Shown in pieces: positions 5,767-13,614 of a stretch of 28,928 bases of DNA. The DNA is from Sphingobacteriia bacterium. Lineage in GTDB: Bacteria > Bacteroidota > Bacteroidia > NS11-12g > UBA955. Positions within the stretch are counted from its first letter, which is position 1. Each line of letters starts with the position of its first letter. The translations under genes and the position numbers were made by a program. Location: positions 1-28,928 of the forward strand of contig JAGKXC010000046.1 in the NCBI GenBank assembly GCA_021151535.1, in the 5' to 3' direction. The notes under the pieces are model-generated. The model had not been told where the DNA came from, did not search any database, and saw only the letters and a list, made by a program, of their open reading frames with translations.

Positions 5767-8520
5767 ATGGGAATTTCATTGCGATTCAATCGTTTGACCA
5801 TGTTTTTGGGGTTGGTAATATTGGCTAAGGCCAATGTTGTTATCGCCCAAGAAAAAAATCAAGTACCATTTAAGGAAAATCGATTCCAAGAATCTGCTTG
5901 GCAAAAAGTGAAGGAAAATTGGGCTGGCAACCAACTTTGTGCGCAATGGGATACTTCCCAAAACCATTATGCTGGGCCATTGAAATTGCAGTTGAATAAT
6001 GGCAATCAGGTTGTTATAGAACTGTCAAATCAAGGTGTGGCCAAGATTTCTTTTTGGCCCAAAAATGCAAAACAAGATCATTTGAGTTACGCGGTGGCCA
6101 ATGCTTTGGTAGCCGAAACCATACTTCCAGAATACCGCGATTTGATTACAGATCCCCGCAGCGGTATGCAACATCATGCCAATTATCTGTTTACGTTGAT
6201 TAACAGCGGACAGAAATTTTGGATTTCTATGTGTCCGTTCCGGATGGGTTTGGTGGATGGGCAAAATAACCCCATTGTTACCGATGATGCGAGTATGCCT
6301 TGGGTTGAGGAAGGACACCAAATCACCCATAATTTTCAGTTGAATGATGGGGAGCGGTTTTTGGGATTGGGGGAAAAAACCGGTCCGTTGGATCGCCGTG
6401 GCAACGCCTACACATTATGGAATACCGACTGTTTTGGATATTCCGTTGATCAAGATCCTATGTATGTGAGCGTTCCTTATTACGTAGGATTTAATGGCAA
6501 TATTCCGTATGGCGTTTTTGTAGATCATTCAGCAAAAAGTGTATTCAATTTTGGCGCTGCCAATACCCGTTTTACCAGTATTTCGGTAATGGATGATCAT
6601 TTTGTGTATTACCTCCTTGCTGGAAATTCCTTGTTTGATATTACCCAAAAATACACCCAATTAACCGGGCGAAATACCATGCCTCCCAAATGGAGTTTGG
6701 GTTTCCATCAAAGCAGATGGGGCTATCAATCTTCAACAGAGATTGAAGAATTGGTGTTTGACTTCCGCACCCGCAATTTGCCTTTGGATGCAGTGCATTT
6801 GGACATTCCATATATGCAAGATAACAAGGTGTTTACCTTTGATTCTGTGCGATTTAAGAATCCCAAAAAGCTGGTTGATATATTGCAATCGAAGGGTGTA
6901 AATACCGTGGTGATTTTGGATCCAGGTATCAAAGTGGAGAAGGGTTATCAGCCATATCAAACGGGCATTAAAAACGATTTGTTTGTAAAATATCCCGATG
7001 GCAGTTTTTACGAAGCCGGCGTGTGGCCAGGCAATTGCCATTTTCCCGATTTCACCAAACAGCAAACCCGCGATTTTTGGATGAATGAAATGAAATTCTA
7101 CTCCCAAATGGGCGTGAAAGGCTATTGGAATGACATGAATGAGCCTGCGGCATGGGGCAAAGAGGTACCAACATTTATTCGATTTTATGCAGAAAATCAC
7201 CAATGGGATTTAATCAAAGCCCGCAATATTTATGGGTTTAATATGGCCAAAACAACCGCTACAGGGGCAACTCAATTGTTGGGCGAACGACCATTTGTAC
7301 TCACCAGAGCAGGGTTTGCAGGCATTCAGCGTTATTCAGCCGTTTGGACTGGCGATAACGTGGCATCTGATGAACATCTGTTGTTGAGTGCCCGATTGAT
7401 CAATTCCATGGGCATGAGCGGTATTGGATTTTGCGGTGCAGATGTTGGCGGTTTTTCAAAGCCAGCCACATCTGAATTGTATGTGAGATGGATGAGTTTG
7501 GGTGCGTTTACGCCGTTTTTCAGGGCCCATAAAACCATTGGGATGCCCCGCAGTGAACCTTGGAGTTTCGGAGAAGACAACCTGCAAATTGTGCGTTATT
7601 ATTTGCAAATGCGCTACCGTTTGATGCCGTATTTGTATTCCAGTTTTTACCAAATGTGCAGCACTGGAATGCCGGTTAATAGAAATTTGGCTTTCTTATC
7701 GTCAAATATCCAAAATGAGCCCCAAATTTTTAATGAATCCTTTCAAAATCAATTCCTTTTTGGCGATGCTTTGTTGGTGGCTCCCGTGGCAAGTACCGAT
7801 AAATTGGCCAGTGTTTATTTGCCGAAATTGGTGAATTCGCAACGTTGGTATCATTTGTACACAGATCAGTTGTTTCAACCTGGAACAGAAGCCATGGTGA
7901 AATCGCCCTTGCATGCTTTACCCGTATTTGTTAAAGGCGGATCCATTCTTCCTGAATTCAATGTAACCGGCAAAAACACCGATGTTGTTAGCGATACTTT
8001 GGTGATCCATTTATATCATACTGGCGAAGAACCAACCGTTATTGCTGAGAAAAATTTTAGTGTTAACGGGCGATTGCTTTCTTCTCGTTCTACCGATTTT
8101 GTGCTTTGGGAAGATGATGGAAAATCAGTATTAAAACAATCAACTGATTTGTCGCTCATTCCCAGCAATGGCATTTTCAGAAAAACGTTGTTGGAGTTTC
8201 ATCCTGAAACCCGGAAGTTGAATGTGGTATCACAAGGCGGAAGCGCCAATTACGCTTCCGGTTATCACTTTGTGAAGCTTGTTTGGCATGGATATGTAAA
8301 TGTTTTGGAACCAAATATTTCAAGCGGAAAGGATATGCGTAATACCATGTCGCTGAAAGTGCTGCAGCGTTCCAATACTTCTTTTGCGTTCTCTGTGCCC
8401 ATGTACCAAACCGATTTGATGGAAATGAGTTCGGTGATGCGCTGTTATGAAACGGTGATCAAAGTGGAAGATTTTTTCCCATCCAAGGGAGGAACGGAAG
8501 TTCAAATAAGTTGGAAATAA
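5767..8520 (+). CDS. Secreted GH31 alpha-glucosidase
   Basis: From the ATG at 5767 the protein has 917 residues. A longer frame from 5704 would pass through the terminator hairpin and is rejected. The N-terminus (positive RFNR, then a hydrophobic stretch ending VVIAQ) is a signal peptide; a start at 5800 would drop the positive residues. GH31 marks in order are FLGLGEKTGPLDRRG and WNTDCFGYSVDQDPMYVSVP in the N-terminal beta-sandwich, a TIM barrel with nucleophile Asp456 in GYWNDMNEP and acid/base Asp530 in WTGDN, then FCGADVGGF, FTPFFRAH and YLMPYLYSSF-like segments. A C-terminal beta-domain follows. The family removes terminal alpha-linked glucose from oligosaccharides with retention. No T9SS sorting domain is visible, so it is probably periplasmic. 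Products could feed the GH65/PgmB pathway encoded about 3.5 kb away. Confidence 0.93.
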   Translation: MGISLRFNRLTMFLGLVILAKANVVIAQEKNQVPFKENRFQESAWQKVKENWAGNQLCAQWDTSQNHYAGPLKLQLNNGNQVVIELSNQGVAKISFWPKNAKQDHLSYAVANALVAETILPEYRDLITDPRSGMQHHANYLFTLINSGQKFWISMCPFRMGLVDGQNNPIVTDDASMPWVEEGHQITHNFQLNDGERFLGLGEKTGPLDRRGNAYTLWNTDCFGYSVDQDPMYVSVPYYVGFNGNIPYGVFVDHSAKSVFNFGAANTRFTSISVMDDHFVYYLLAGNSLFDITQKYTQLTGRNTMPPKWSLGFHQSRWGYQSSTEIEELVFDFRTRNLPLDAVHLDIPYMQDNKVFTFDSVRFKNPKKLVDILQSKGVNTVVILDPGIKVEKGYQPYQTGIKNDLFVKYPDGSFYEAGVWPGNCHFPDFTKQQTRDFWMNEMKFYSQMGVKGYWNDMNEPAAWGKEVPTFIRFYAENHQWDLIKARNIYGFNMAKTTATGATQLLGERPFVLTRAGFAGIQRYSAVWTGDNVASDEHLLLSARLINSMGMSGIGFCGADVGGFSKPATSELYVRWMSLGAFTPFFRAHKTIGMPRSEPWSFGEDNLQIVRYYLQMRYRLMPYLYSSFYQMCSTGMPVNRNLAFLSSNIQNEPQIFNESFQNQFLFGDALLVAPVASTDKLASVYLPKLVNSQRWYHLYTDQLFQPGTEAMVKSPLHALPVFVKGGSILPEFNVTGKNTDVVSDTLVIHLYHTGEEPTVIAEKNFSVNGRLLSSRSTDFVLWEDDGKSVLKQSTDLSLIPSNGIFRKTLLEFHPETRKLNVVSQGGSANYASGYHFVKLVWHGYVNVLEPNISSGKDMRNTMSLKVLQRSNTSFAFSVPMYQTDLMEMSSVMRCYETVIKVEDFFPSKGGTEVQISWK

Positions 8521-8555
8521 AAAAGCGCCGCGTTCATTCGAATGCGGCGCTTTTT
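8520..8555. terminator. Bidirectional terminator between convergent genes
   Basis: A 16-bp stem (8520-8535 with 8540-8555, one G-T wobble, loop ATTC) has core GCGCCGC/GCGGCGC and runs of A and T on its outer arms, so it can work in both directions. It separates the GH31 gene from the convergent DUF423 gene. Confidence 0.9.
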
Positions 8556-8573
8556 GCAAATTACGTTTTTCGT

Positions 8574-8972
8574 TTATTTATTTTTCCAAAATCTCCAGCC
8601 CAAAACCAACCAGCCTACAATCATCGCAATTCCACCAAAAGGGGTAATTATTGCGATTTTTTTCAGCATGGGTGATACTTGTTCGTTGAAGGCAACAATC
8701 CATAAGCTGATTGAGAAAATCATCGCCCCGAAAACAATGGATTTTACAAACCACGTGGATGATTTTTCCGCAACCCATTGCGCGTACAATCCGGAGTTTG
8801 CTACCGCCATTAACCCCAAACCATTGAGGGCAAAGTATAAGCATGCCGTTTTCCAAACCTCCAAATAGTGGGTTGAAAATACTTTCTCCAATGCATGTGC
8901 ACCCATTGCGCCAAAGGCAATGGAAATGCCAATCATGAAGGCTGAAAGTCCGGATAACTTATTGCTTGTCAT
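8574..8972 (-). CDS. DUF423 family small membrane protein (YgdD-like)
   Basis: This 132-residue protein has about four hydrophobic helices (near 8-25, 42-60, 72-95 and 103-125) and the family stretch FGAMGAHALE close to the N-terminus. The family is widespread in bacterial inner membranes and has no firmly known function. Its start lies 4 bp after the stop of the upstream metalloprotease gene, so the two are probably co-transcribed, although no functional link is evident. Its end faces the bidirectional terminator. Confidence 0.88.
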   Translation of the reverse strand: MTSNKLSGLSAFMIGISIAFGAMGAHALEKVFSTHYLEVWKTACLYFALNGLGLMAVANSGLYAQWVAEKSSTWFVKSIVFGAMIFSISLWIVAFNEQVSPMLKKIAIITPFGGIAMIVGWLVLGWRFWKNK

Positions 8973-8976
8973 TGAA

Positions 8977-11601
8977 TTAGTCTTTTAATGCTTTTTCAAT
9001 CATCATCAATACATAAGCCCTATGCGCTTTCACTTCATTGGTAGTGCCAGGGTTGGCCTTAAGCATTTTCTGGATGTTCAAAATGCTGTTGTATGCCGCT
9101 GCTCTTGAAATGGCATCGAATCCGCCTTTTCTGTCTACGTCCATCACGCGAATCAAACGATTTACATACATTTCCTGCAACAACATTCTGTGGGTGTTTA
9201 CCTGCGAATTTAAATCGGCAGCGAATACACCATTGGTGATTTGGTCTATCATGTCGGCAACCGAAAGTCTATTCCCATATTCGCGGGTATCGTTCATGCG
9301 CAACAATGTTTTTGGATGCAAAATGTGCTCAAGAACATCGCTCTGCATTTTCAATACGCGGCTATGTAACTTAGGATCTTCTTCTTTTGCGAAGAAGCCA
9401 AATCCCCTGCGTTGTGTTTGCAAATAAGGTATCAACTCAGCTGGAACTTCCATCGCATTAGGGGCAAAAGCATAGTTCACCAATGCGTCAACCGCCATTT
9501 TTTGGGTAGCATAAGGAACAGGGGTATAAGGTTGAGGTGCATTGGTTTGACCGGGTAAAGGTCTTGCAACATACACACCGCCGATATAGCGAGAAACAAC
9601 GCCCATCATGGTTGCATAATTACCGCTCAAAACGCCGTAAGTGCTAATCAATTCTTGGTATCCAGCTTGGCCAGTATAATTCTCCGGCTTCAAGTTTTTC
9701 ATCAACTGTTGAACCAATTGAATACGCTCAATGCCATAAGTGATTGCGTCAGAACTCATATCGTTGATCATCACTCTTGGGTCTATTCCTTTTCCAGGAT
9801 TTCTCATATCATCGGCGTCGTTACCGAATGTTAAAGTAGGATCTATGGATTTCTCGGCGATTTTTCTCAAACGCGCGGTTTCCGCAGCTTCATCGTTTAG
9901 TGCGATGCTGTAACCGTAATCAATTACCCACTTGTCGTAAGGGCCAGGGCTGGTTTGACAGAATTGAACGGGTTTGCCTTGTGGATGAACGTTGATGGCT
10001 GGGTAGTCCATTACTGAGCCGATTAATCCATTTTTTTCTGTGTATGCTTTATCTTTTAACTGCTCAGGAGAGTTCAATTGAGACGCTTTCATGTTGTGCA
10101 TCAATCCCATGGTATGGCCCATTTCGTGCAACACCAAATAATGGATTGATTCGTTGATTAATCGCTGTTTTTCTGATTCAGAAGCGCCTGCAGCAGCTAA
10201 AGCGGTAGCTCCAAACAACTGTTCTAGGTGTAAATTATGACCTGCTGAGCAGAAGTTCATAGGGTGATTTTCGATACCATTTTCTAGGTGATCATCGCCC
10301 TGTTGTAGATCACTTCCAATTTTGAAAACTTCGCTGAATTTGAAGCGATTGGTTAGGAAAACCCACTCAAACATGATGTCGGCACCGAGGATTTCGCCGG
10401 TGCGTGGATTCACGAAACTTGGGCCATAACCGCCAAATGGGGGGTTGGGAGAGGAGGTCCAACGCAAAACGTTGTAACGGATATCGCCGGCATCCCAAGA
10501 TGCGGTATCAGGTTGTTCAAATACTTGCACAGCATTGATAAAACCTAGGGGTTCGAATGCTTTGTTCCACTCAAGAGCGGCACTTTTGATCATTTCACGG
10601 TATTCCTTCGGCGTGGTATTTTCGATCCACCAAGTAATAGGCTTTACCGGTTCACTTTTTTCAGCGTTTGGATCTTTCTTTTCAAGGTTCCAACGGTGAA
10701 TAAAATCGTGATAGTTGGCAGCTGAAGTGGCTGTCATATCATTCACTTGTTCGGTAAAATAACCCAATCTTGCATCGTCGAAACGGGGCTTGAAGTTGTT
10801 CTTTGGCATTTGTAAAATGCTATGTTGCAGCACGATTGCCACAGCTCTTTCGTCGGTAACTTCATTACCACCGCCATCGGTTGGCATGGGGTTATCGTAC
10901 ACATAACGCACAACCAAATCCGTATTTTCTGGGTAGTTGCGGATTTTCTGGTACTGGGTTTTGCCCTTTGAAAGCATGCCCAATTTGAAGCCTTCGCTAC
11001 CTGGGCGACCGCCCTCTTTAATTTGGTGCAATTTTTCTGAAAGGAACAATTCATCCGCATCGATCAAATATTCTTTTGTTTTTTTATTCTCGGCGATGAT
11101 TTTCTCGAAGGCCAAAGGGGCGTTTGAGATGTTGGCATTCGCTGCTTTGGCAATGGCGTTATTGGGGTCGAAATAGAAATTGGTATTTACCTGTTCGAAT
11201 TCCAAGTTGCCATAAACTTTTTTGATGGTGAAGATGCGGGAGCCGCGGAATTGGCCACGGTGATGGCCGGCAGCTACAACGCCGTTTTCGGTATAGGTAA
11301 AATGGATAAACTCTTTGTTTAGTTGAGAATCGCGTACAAGTAGGTAAAGTTTACCATCGGTGGTATCTTGGTACAAGGGGAAAAGTCCGTTGATTTTGAT
11401 AGCATTTTTGGTTTTGCTTTCAATGGTTGCGGATTTTTTCTCGGAGTTTTCAGCGCCGGCGGCGGGAGCAGCAGCGGTTGCGGCTGGTTTTTTCTTTTTT
11501 TTCTCCCACTGTTGTGGGGTTGCATGGGCGATAGCTGAAGACGCGGTAAGGAGGGAGAGTGTGAGCGAAAGCACACCCGTTGTATGTTTAACTAATTTCA
11601 T
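8977..11601 (-). CDS. Secreted zinc-dependent metalloprotease (Bacteroidota DUF5117/DUF4953 type)
   Basis: From ATG 11601 the protein has 874 residues. The frame is open 30 codons further up, but the signal peptide MKLVKHTTGVLSLTLSLLTA fixes this start. A Lys-run and Ala/Pro-rich low-complexity segment follow (about 36-65). The zinc site is HEMGHTMGLMH, with His492, Glu493, His496 and His502, and the Met-turn is SVMDY with Met531, both as in metzincin proteases. The upstream half (IKINGLFPLYQDTTDGKLYLLV and onward) fits DUF5117, and the segments near WWIENTTPKEYR and EWNKAFEPLGF are typical of this large Bacteroidota family. No T9SS sorting domain is visible at the C-terminus (ALKD), so it is probably periplasmic or outer-membrane associated. 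The substrate is unknown. DUF423 is downstream by 4 bp. Confidence 0.9.
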   Translation of the reverse strand: MKLVKHTTGVLSLTLSLLTASSAIAHATPQQWEKKKKKPAATAAAPAAGAENSEKKSATIESKTKNAIKINGLFPLYQDTTDGKLYLLVRDSQLNKEFIHFTYTENGVVAAGHHRGQFRGSRIFTIKKVYGNLEFEQVNTNFYFDPNNAIAKAANANISNAPLAFEKIIAENKKTKEYLIDADELFLSEKLHQIKEGGRPGSEGFKLGMLSKGKTQYQKIRNYPENTDLVVRYVYDNPMPTDGGGNEVTDERAVAIVLQHSILQMPKNNFKPRFDDARLGYFTEQVNDMTATSAANYHDFIHRWNLEKKDPNAEKSEPVKPITWWIENTTPKEYREMIKSAALEWNKAFEPLGFINAVQVFEQPDTASWDAGDIRYNVLRWTSSPNPPFGGYGPSFVNPRTGEILGADIMFEWVFLTNRFKFSEVFKIGSDLQQGDDHLENGIENHPMNFCSAGHNLHLEQLFGATALAAAGASESEKQRLINESIHYLVLHEMGHTMGLMHNMKASQLNSPEQLKDKAYTEKNGLIGSVMDYPAINVHPQGKPVQFCQTSPGPYDKWVIDYGYSIALNDEAAETARLRKIAEKSIDPTLTFGNDADDMRNPGKGIDPRVMINDMSSDAITYGIERIQLVQQLMKNLKPENYTGQAGYQELISTYGVLSGNYATMMGVVSRYIGGVYVARPLPGQTNAPQPYTPVPYATQKMAVDALVNYAFAPNAMEVPAELIPYLQTQRRGFGFFAKEEDPKLHSRVLKMQSDVLEHILHPKTLLRMNDTREYGNRLSVADMIDQITNGVFAADLNSQVNTHRMLLQEMYVNRLIRVMDVDRKGGFDAISRAAAYNSILNIQKMLKANPGTTNEVKAHRAYVLMMIEKALKD

Positions 11602-11745
11602 ATCAATTGTTATGACGTATTGTTTAATGGTTGATGGGGTTGAAAAAGATGCTGTGGCTATTGGGTAGCGGGCAAAATTTTCAATAAACAAAGAAACGAA
11701 ATTTTGCTGATTATTGGGGCATTTGGTAGTTCTTGTTCGTGGATA

Positions 11746-11777
11746 TTTGCAGGAAACAGGAATTAGTATTATATTTG
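11746..11777 (+). promoter_or_regulatory. Promoter of the tRNA-Arg gene
   Basis: TTTG (11746-11749) and TATATTTG (11770-11777) are separated by 20 nt, a full match to the Bacteroidota consensus. The predicted start is about 60 nt before the mature tRNA, so a 5' leader must be processed off. The rest of 11602-11842 shows no gene. Confidence 0.7.
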
Positions 11778-11842
11778 CAGCCCTTTTAGGAGATAAGTGG
11801 AGATGGTTGCAAAGCCAAGGAAATGGAAATCAAAAAGGATAT

Positions 11843-11916
11843 GCATTCGTAGCTCAATTGGATAGAGCATCTGACTACGGATCAGAAGGTTTGGGGTTCG
11901 AATCCCTACGAGTGCA
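11843..11916 (+). tRNA. tRNA-Arg (anticodon ACG)
   Basis: A 74-nt cloverleaf can be folded by hand: acceptor stem GCATTCG/CGAGTGC with one T-G pair, D-arm GCTC..GAGC, anticodon stem TCTGA/TCAGA with loop CTACGGA (anticodon ACG at 11877-11879), T-arm TGGGG-TTCGAAT-CCCTA, and discriminator A. CCA is not encoded. A34 is expected to be edited to inosine, reading CGU/CGC/CGA. Confidence 0.95.
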
Positions 11917-11927
11917 CGATCAAAAGT

Positions 11928-11959
11928 AAAGGCCACAACGAATGTTGTGGCCTTTTTTT
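11928..11959 (+). terminator. Terminator of the tRNA-Arg transcript
   Basis: Stem GGCCACAAC/GTTGTGGCC (11931-11939 with 11944-11952), extended by AAA/TTT, loop GAAT, followed by a run of T. It lies 12 nt after the tRNA. Confidence 0.9.
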
Positions 11960-12011
11960 ATGGCATAAACGAGTCTGCCTGCGAAGCATGCCAGCGAGTG
12001 AATGCCATAAA
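11957..12011. repeat. Long-spacer inverted repeat with GC-rich centre after tRNA-Arg
   Basis: Perfect 10-bp arms TTTATGGCAT (11957-11966) and ATGCCATAAA (12002-12011) enclose 35 nt. The centre holds an imperfect inner hairpin (GCCTGC, GAA, GCATGC). The left arm overlaps the T-run of the tRNA terminator. It resembles a REP-like or mobile palindromic unit, but no second copy was recognised in the window. Confidence 0.5.
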
Positions 12012-12015
12012 AAAG

Positions 12016-12033
12016 CCAGCGCGTAAGCGTTGG
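12016..12033. repeat. Hairpin CCAGCGC-GTAA-GCGTTGG
   Basis: A 7-bp stem with one G-T pair and a GTAA loop lies 4 bp from the preceding inverted repeat, flanked by AAAAG and TCTTT. It could be a weak terminator or part of the same palindromic unit. Confidence 0.45.
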
Positions 12034-12073
12034 TCTTTGCTTTTGCAGGACTAAACAGTAGGGATCATGGAAT

Positions 12074-12092
12074 AATCCCTAAGGGTGCACGA
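12074..12092 (+). repeat. Degenerate copy of the tRNA-Arg 3' end
   Basis: These 19 bases match tRNA-Arg 3' end plus three flanking bases (11901-11919) at 17 of 19 positions, and both copies are followed within 15 nt by GGCC. The copy is preceded by TAGGGAT, which pairs with ATCCCTA as in an enlarged T-arm. It may be a remnant of a second tRNA or of an integrase attachment site. Only 157 bp separate the copies and no integrase gene is present. Confidence 0.5.
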
Positions 12093-12194
12093 AAGAAAAA
12101 GGCCTCCATCCGCGGAGACATTCCTTGATGATTTTTATCAATTGCTGTTTTCATTTTGCATAAATTTGAATTGCGGCAATAGTCCGGAATCTCT

Positions 12195-13082
12195 ATGAAA
12201 AAATTATTTTTAGTTATACTGATTCTGCAATTAAGTGTTGCGGGTATTTGCCAAAGTGATCGCACGTTTGAATCTTTGGAAGAGGCGCTCAGAAACCCGG
12301 AATTGGTTGAAAAACTCGACCTTAGGGAATCGCCCGTTTCCCAAATTGATCCAAGATTTAAGAAGTTTGTTCACCTGAAAGAGCTGTGCCTAAGAGATTG
12401 TAAAATCTCTGAATTGCCAGATTTTCTTCAAGCCTTGCCTATCAAATATCTAGATTTATCGAACACGAAAATCACAGAAATTCCATCAAGTATTAGAAAC
12501 TATAAACAGCTAGAAACACTGCTGCTATTTGATGATAAAATTTCACATATTCCATCCTGGTTGGGAGAGTTGAAAACCTTGAGCTGCTTTGGGCTAAGCG
12601 GTAATAAAAATGTTGATTCTCTCAATAATTTGGGTCGTTTGATTTGGATAGACGCCTTGGATTTGTCGGAATTGGGATTGAAGCAAATCCCCGACTTTGT
12701 ATTTGAAATGAAGAAGTTGGATTACTTGAAGATGACGGATAATGAGATTGCCTCGATTCCCCAACAATTAAATAATCTCAAGAATCTAAAATTTCTCAAT
12801 TTGAGTAGCAACAAGATTCAGGAATTTCCCAATAATTTGGAATTTCCCAAAATGGAAACTTTGTATTTAGCGGATAATCCCCTTAAGTCAATTCCTGTGT
12901 TTGTTTCGAAAATGCAGCATTTGCAGGAGTTTTCAATTAGCGAAACCGACATTGTGAGTTTGCCTGCGGATTTGTTGAAAATCAAAACCTTGGAATTGGT
13001 AATGGTGCAAAAATCTAAGATTCCTGAGGCTTTGTTGGATTCATATAAAAAACAAAATCCCAAGATTTATTGGCTGCAGTAG
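12195..13082 (+). CDS. Secreted leucine-rich-repeat protein
   Basis: This 295-residue protein starts with a signal peptide (MKKLFLVILILQLSVAGICQ, likely cleaved near residue 19-20). Nearly all of the rest, about residues 40-280, is made of eight to ten LRRs of about 23 residues with the pattern LxxLxLxxNxIxxIPxxL, for example LKFLNLSSNKIQEFP and LDYLKMTDNEIASIP. LRR solenoids bind proteins; the partner is unknown. No membrane helix, lipobox or T9SS domain is seen, so it is probably periplasmic or released. A possible -7 element TAAATTTG lies at 12161-12168, but its TTG partner is only 16 nt upstream. It stands alone between the tRNA region and a pseudogene on the opposite strand. Confidence 0.85.
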   Translation: MKKLFLVILILQLSVAGICQSDRTFESLEEALRNPELVEKLDLRESPVSQIDPRFKKFVHLKELCLRDCKISELPDFLQALPIKYLDLSNTKITEIPSSIRNYKQLETLLLFDDKISHIPSWLGELKTLSCFGLSGNKNVDSLNNLGRLIWIDALDLSELGLKQIPDFVFEMKKLDYLKMTDNEIASIPQQLNNLKNLKFLNLSSNKIQEFPNNLEFPKMETLYLADNPLKSIPVFVSKMQHLQEFSISETDIVSLPADLLKIKTLELVMVQKSKIPEALLDSYKKQNPKIYWLQ

Positions 13083-13113
13083 ATTTATTCAATCAATGCG
13101 GTTAGTTTGAGTA

Positions 13114-13394
13114 TTACTTTTTCAGTTCAGTGCCAGCCTTCTGGAGTTGGTTGTAGGCAGAGAATTCTAATACAACTGCGGCTACCGATATTAATAATCC
13201 TGAAACGGGTTCTCCTGCGTAGATCAAAACTGTTGATACAGCTGTACCCACTGCAGCGTATTTTGAAACGCAGTTGAGCTATGGCTAGTAGTGGTAGAGG
13301 TGTAAGTATTCCTGTTGTGTTTTGTGTTTACCTGTGCTTCTAATGGTGCAATTGATGCCACAATTATTGCGATAATAAAAATATTCTTTTTCAT
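13114..13394 (-). pseudogene. Frameshifted gene for a small secreted or membrane protein
   Basis: The minus-strand ATG at 13394 begins MKKNIFIIAIIVASIAPLEA, a signal peptide, then a Thr/Ser-rich stretch. That frame stops at TTTTGA near 13225, but the other frame continues from about 13265 as KYAAVGTAVSTVLIYAG, a hydrophobic segment, and then LEFSAYNQLQKAGTELKK to a TAA at 13114-13116. The total is 281 nt, not a multiple of three, so one indel near 13262-13285 breaks a protein of about 93 residues. The joined product would be an exported peptide with one hydrophobic helix; no family was recognised. It is either a recent pseudogene or a sequencing error. The rest of the 13083-13614 gap shows only AT-rich sequence and a promoter for the next gene. 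Confidence 0.65.
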
Positions 13395-13519
13395 GATTCC
13401 CAAATATAAAATATTAAATTAATAAATCTACCGCAAATGTCGAATTAGTGTCATTTTTTTATTTGCGCAAAAAAAGATTGAATATAATTCAATACTAAAT
13501 ATGTGCAATTTGCCGACAG

Positions 13520-13549
13520 TTTGAATTCGCAAAAGCTAGATTAATATTG
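13520..13549 (+). promoter_or_regulatory. Promoter of the hypothetical gene at 13615
   Basis: TTTG (13520-13523), 18 nt, then TAATATTG (13542-13549), one base off TAnnTTTG. The expected leader is about 60 nt. Confidence 0.45.
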
Positions 13550-13614
13550 CATCAAATTGAACTTCTGATCTTATCGAAATAACTATCTAGAAGTCAATTT
13601 TACCAAAAATAACT

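Noticed and set aside
8520..8868. Plus-strand open frame opposite the DUF423 gene (8542-8868)
   Set aside because: It begins inside the bidirectional terminator and mirrors the DUF423 coding strand.
11714..11929. Short plus-strand open frame covering tRNA-Arg
   Set aside because: It runs through the tRNA and its promoter; there is no protein-like composition.
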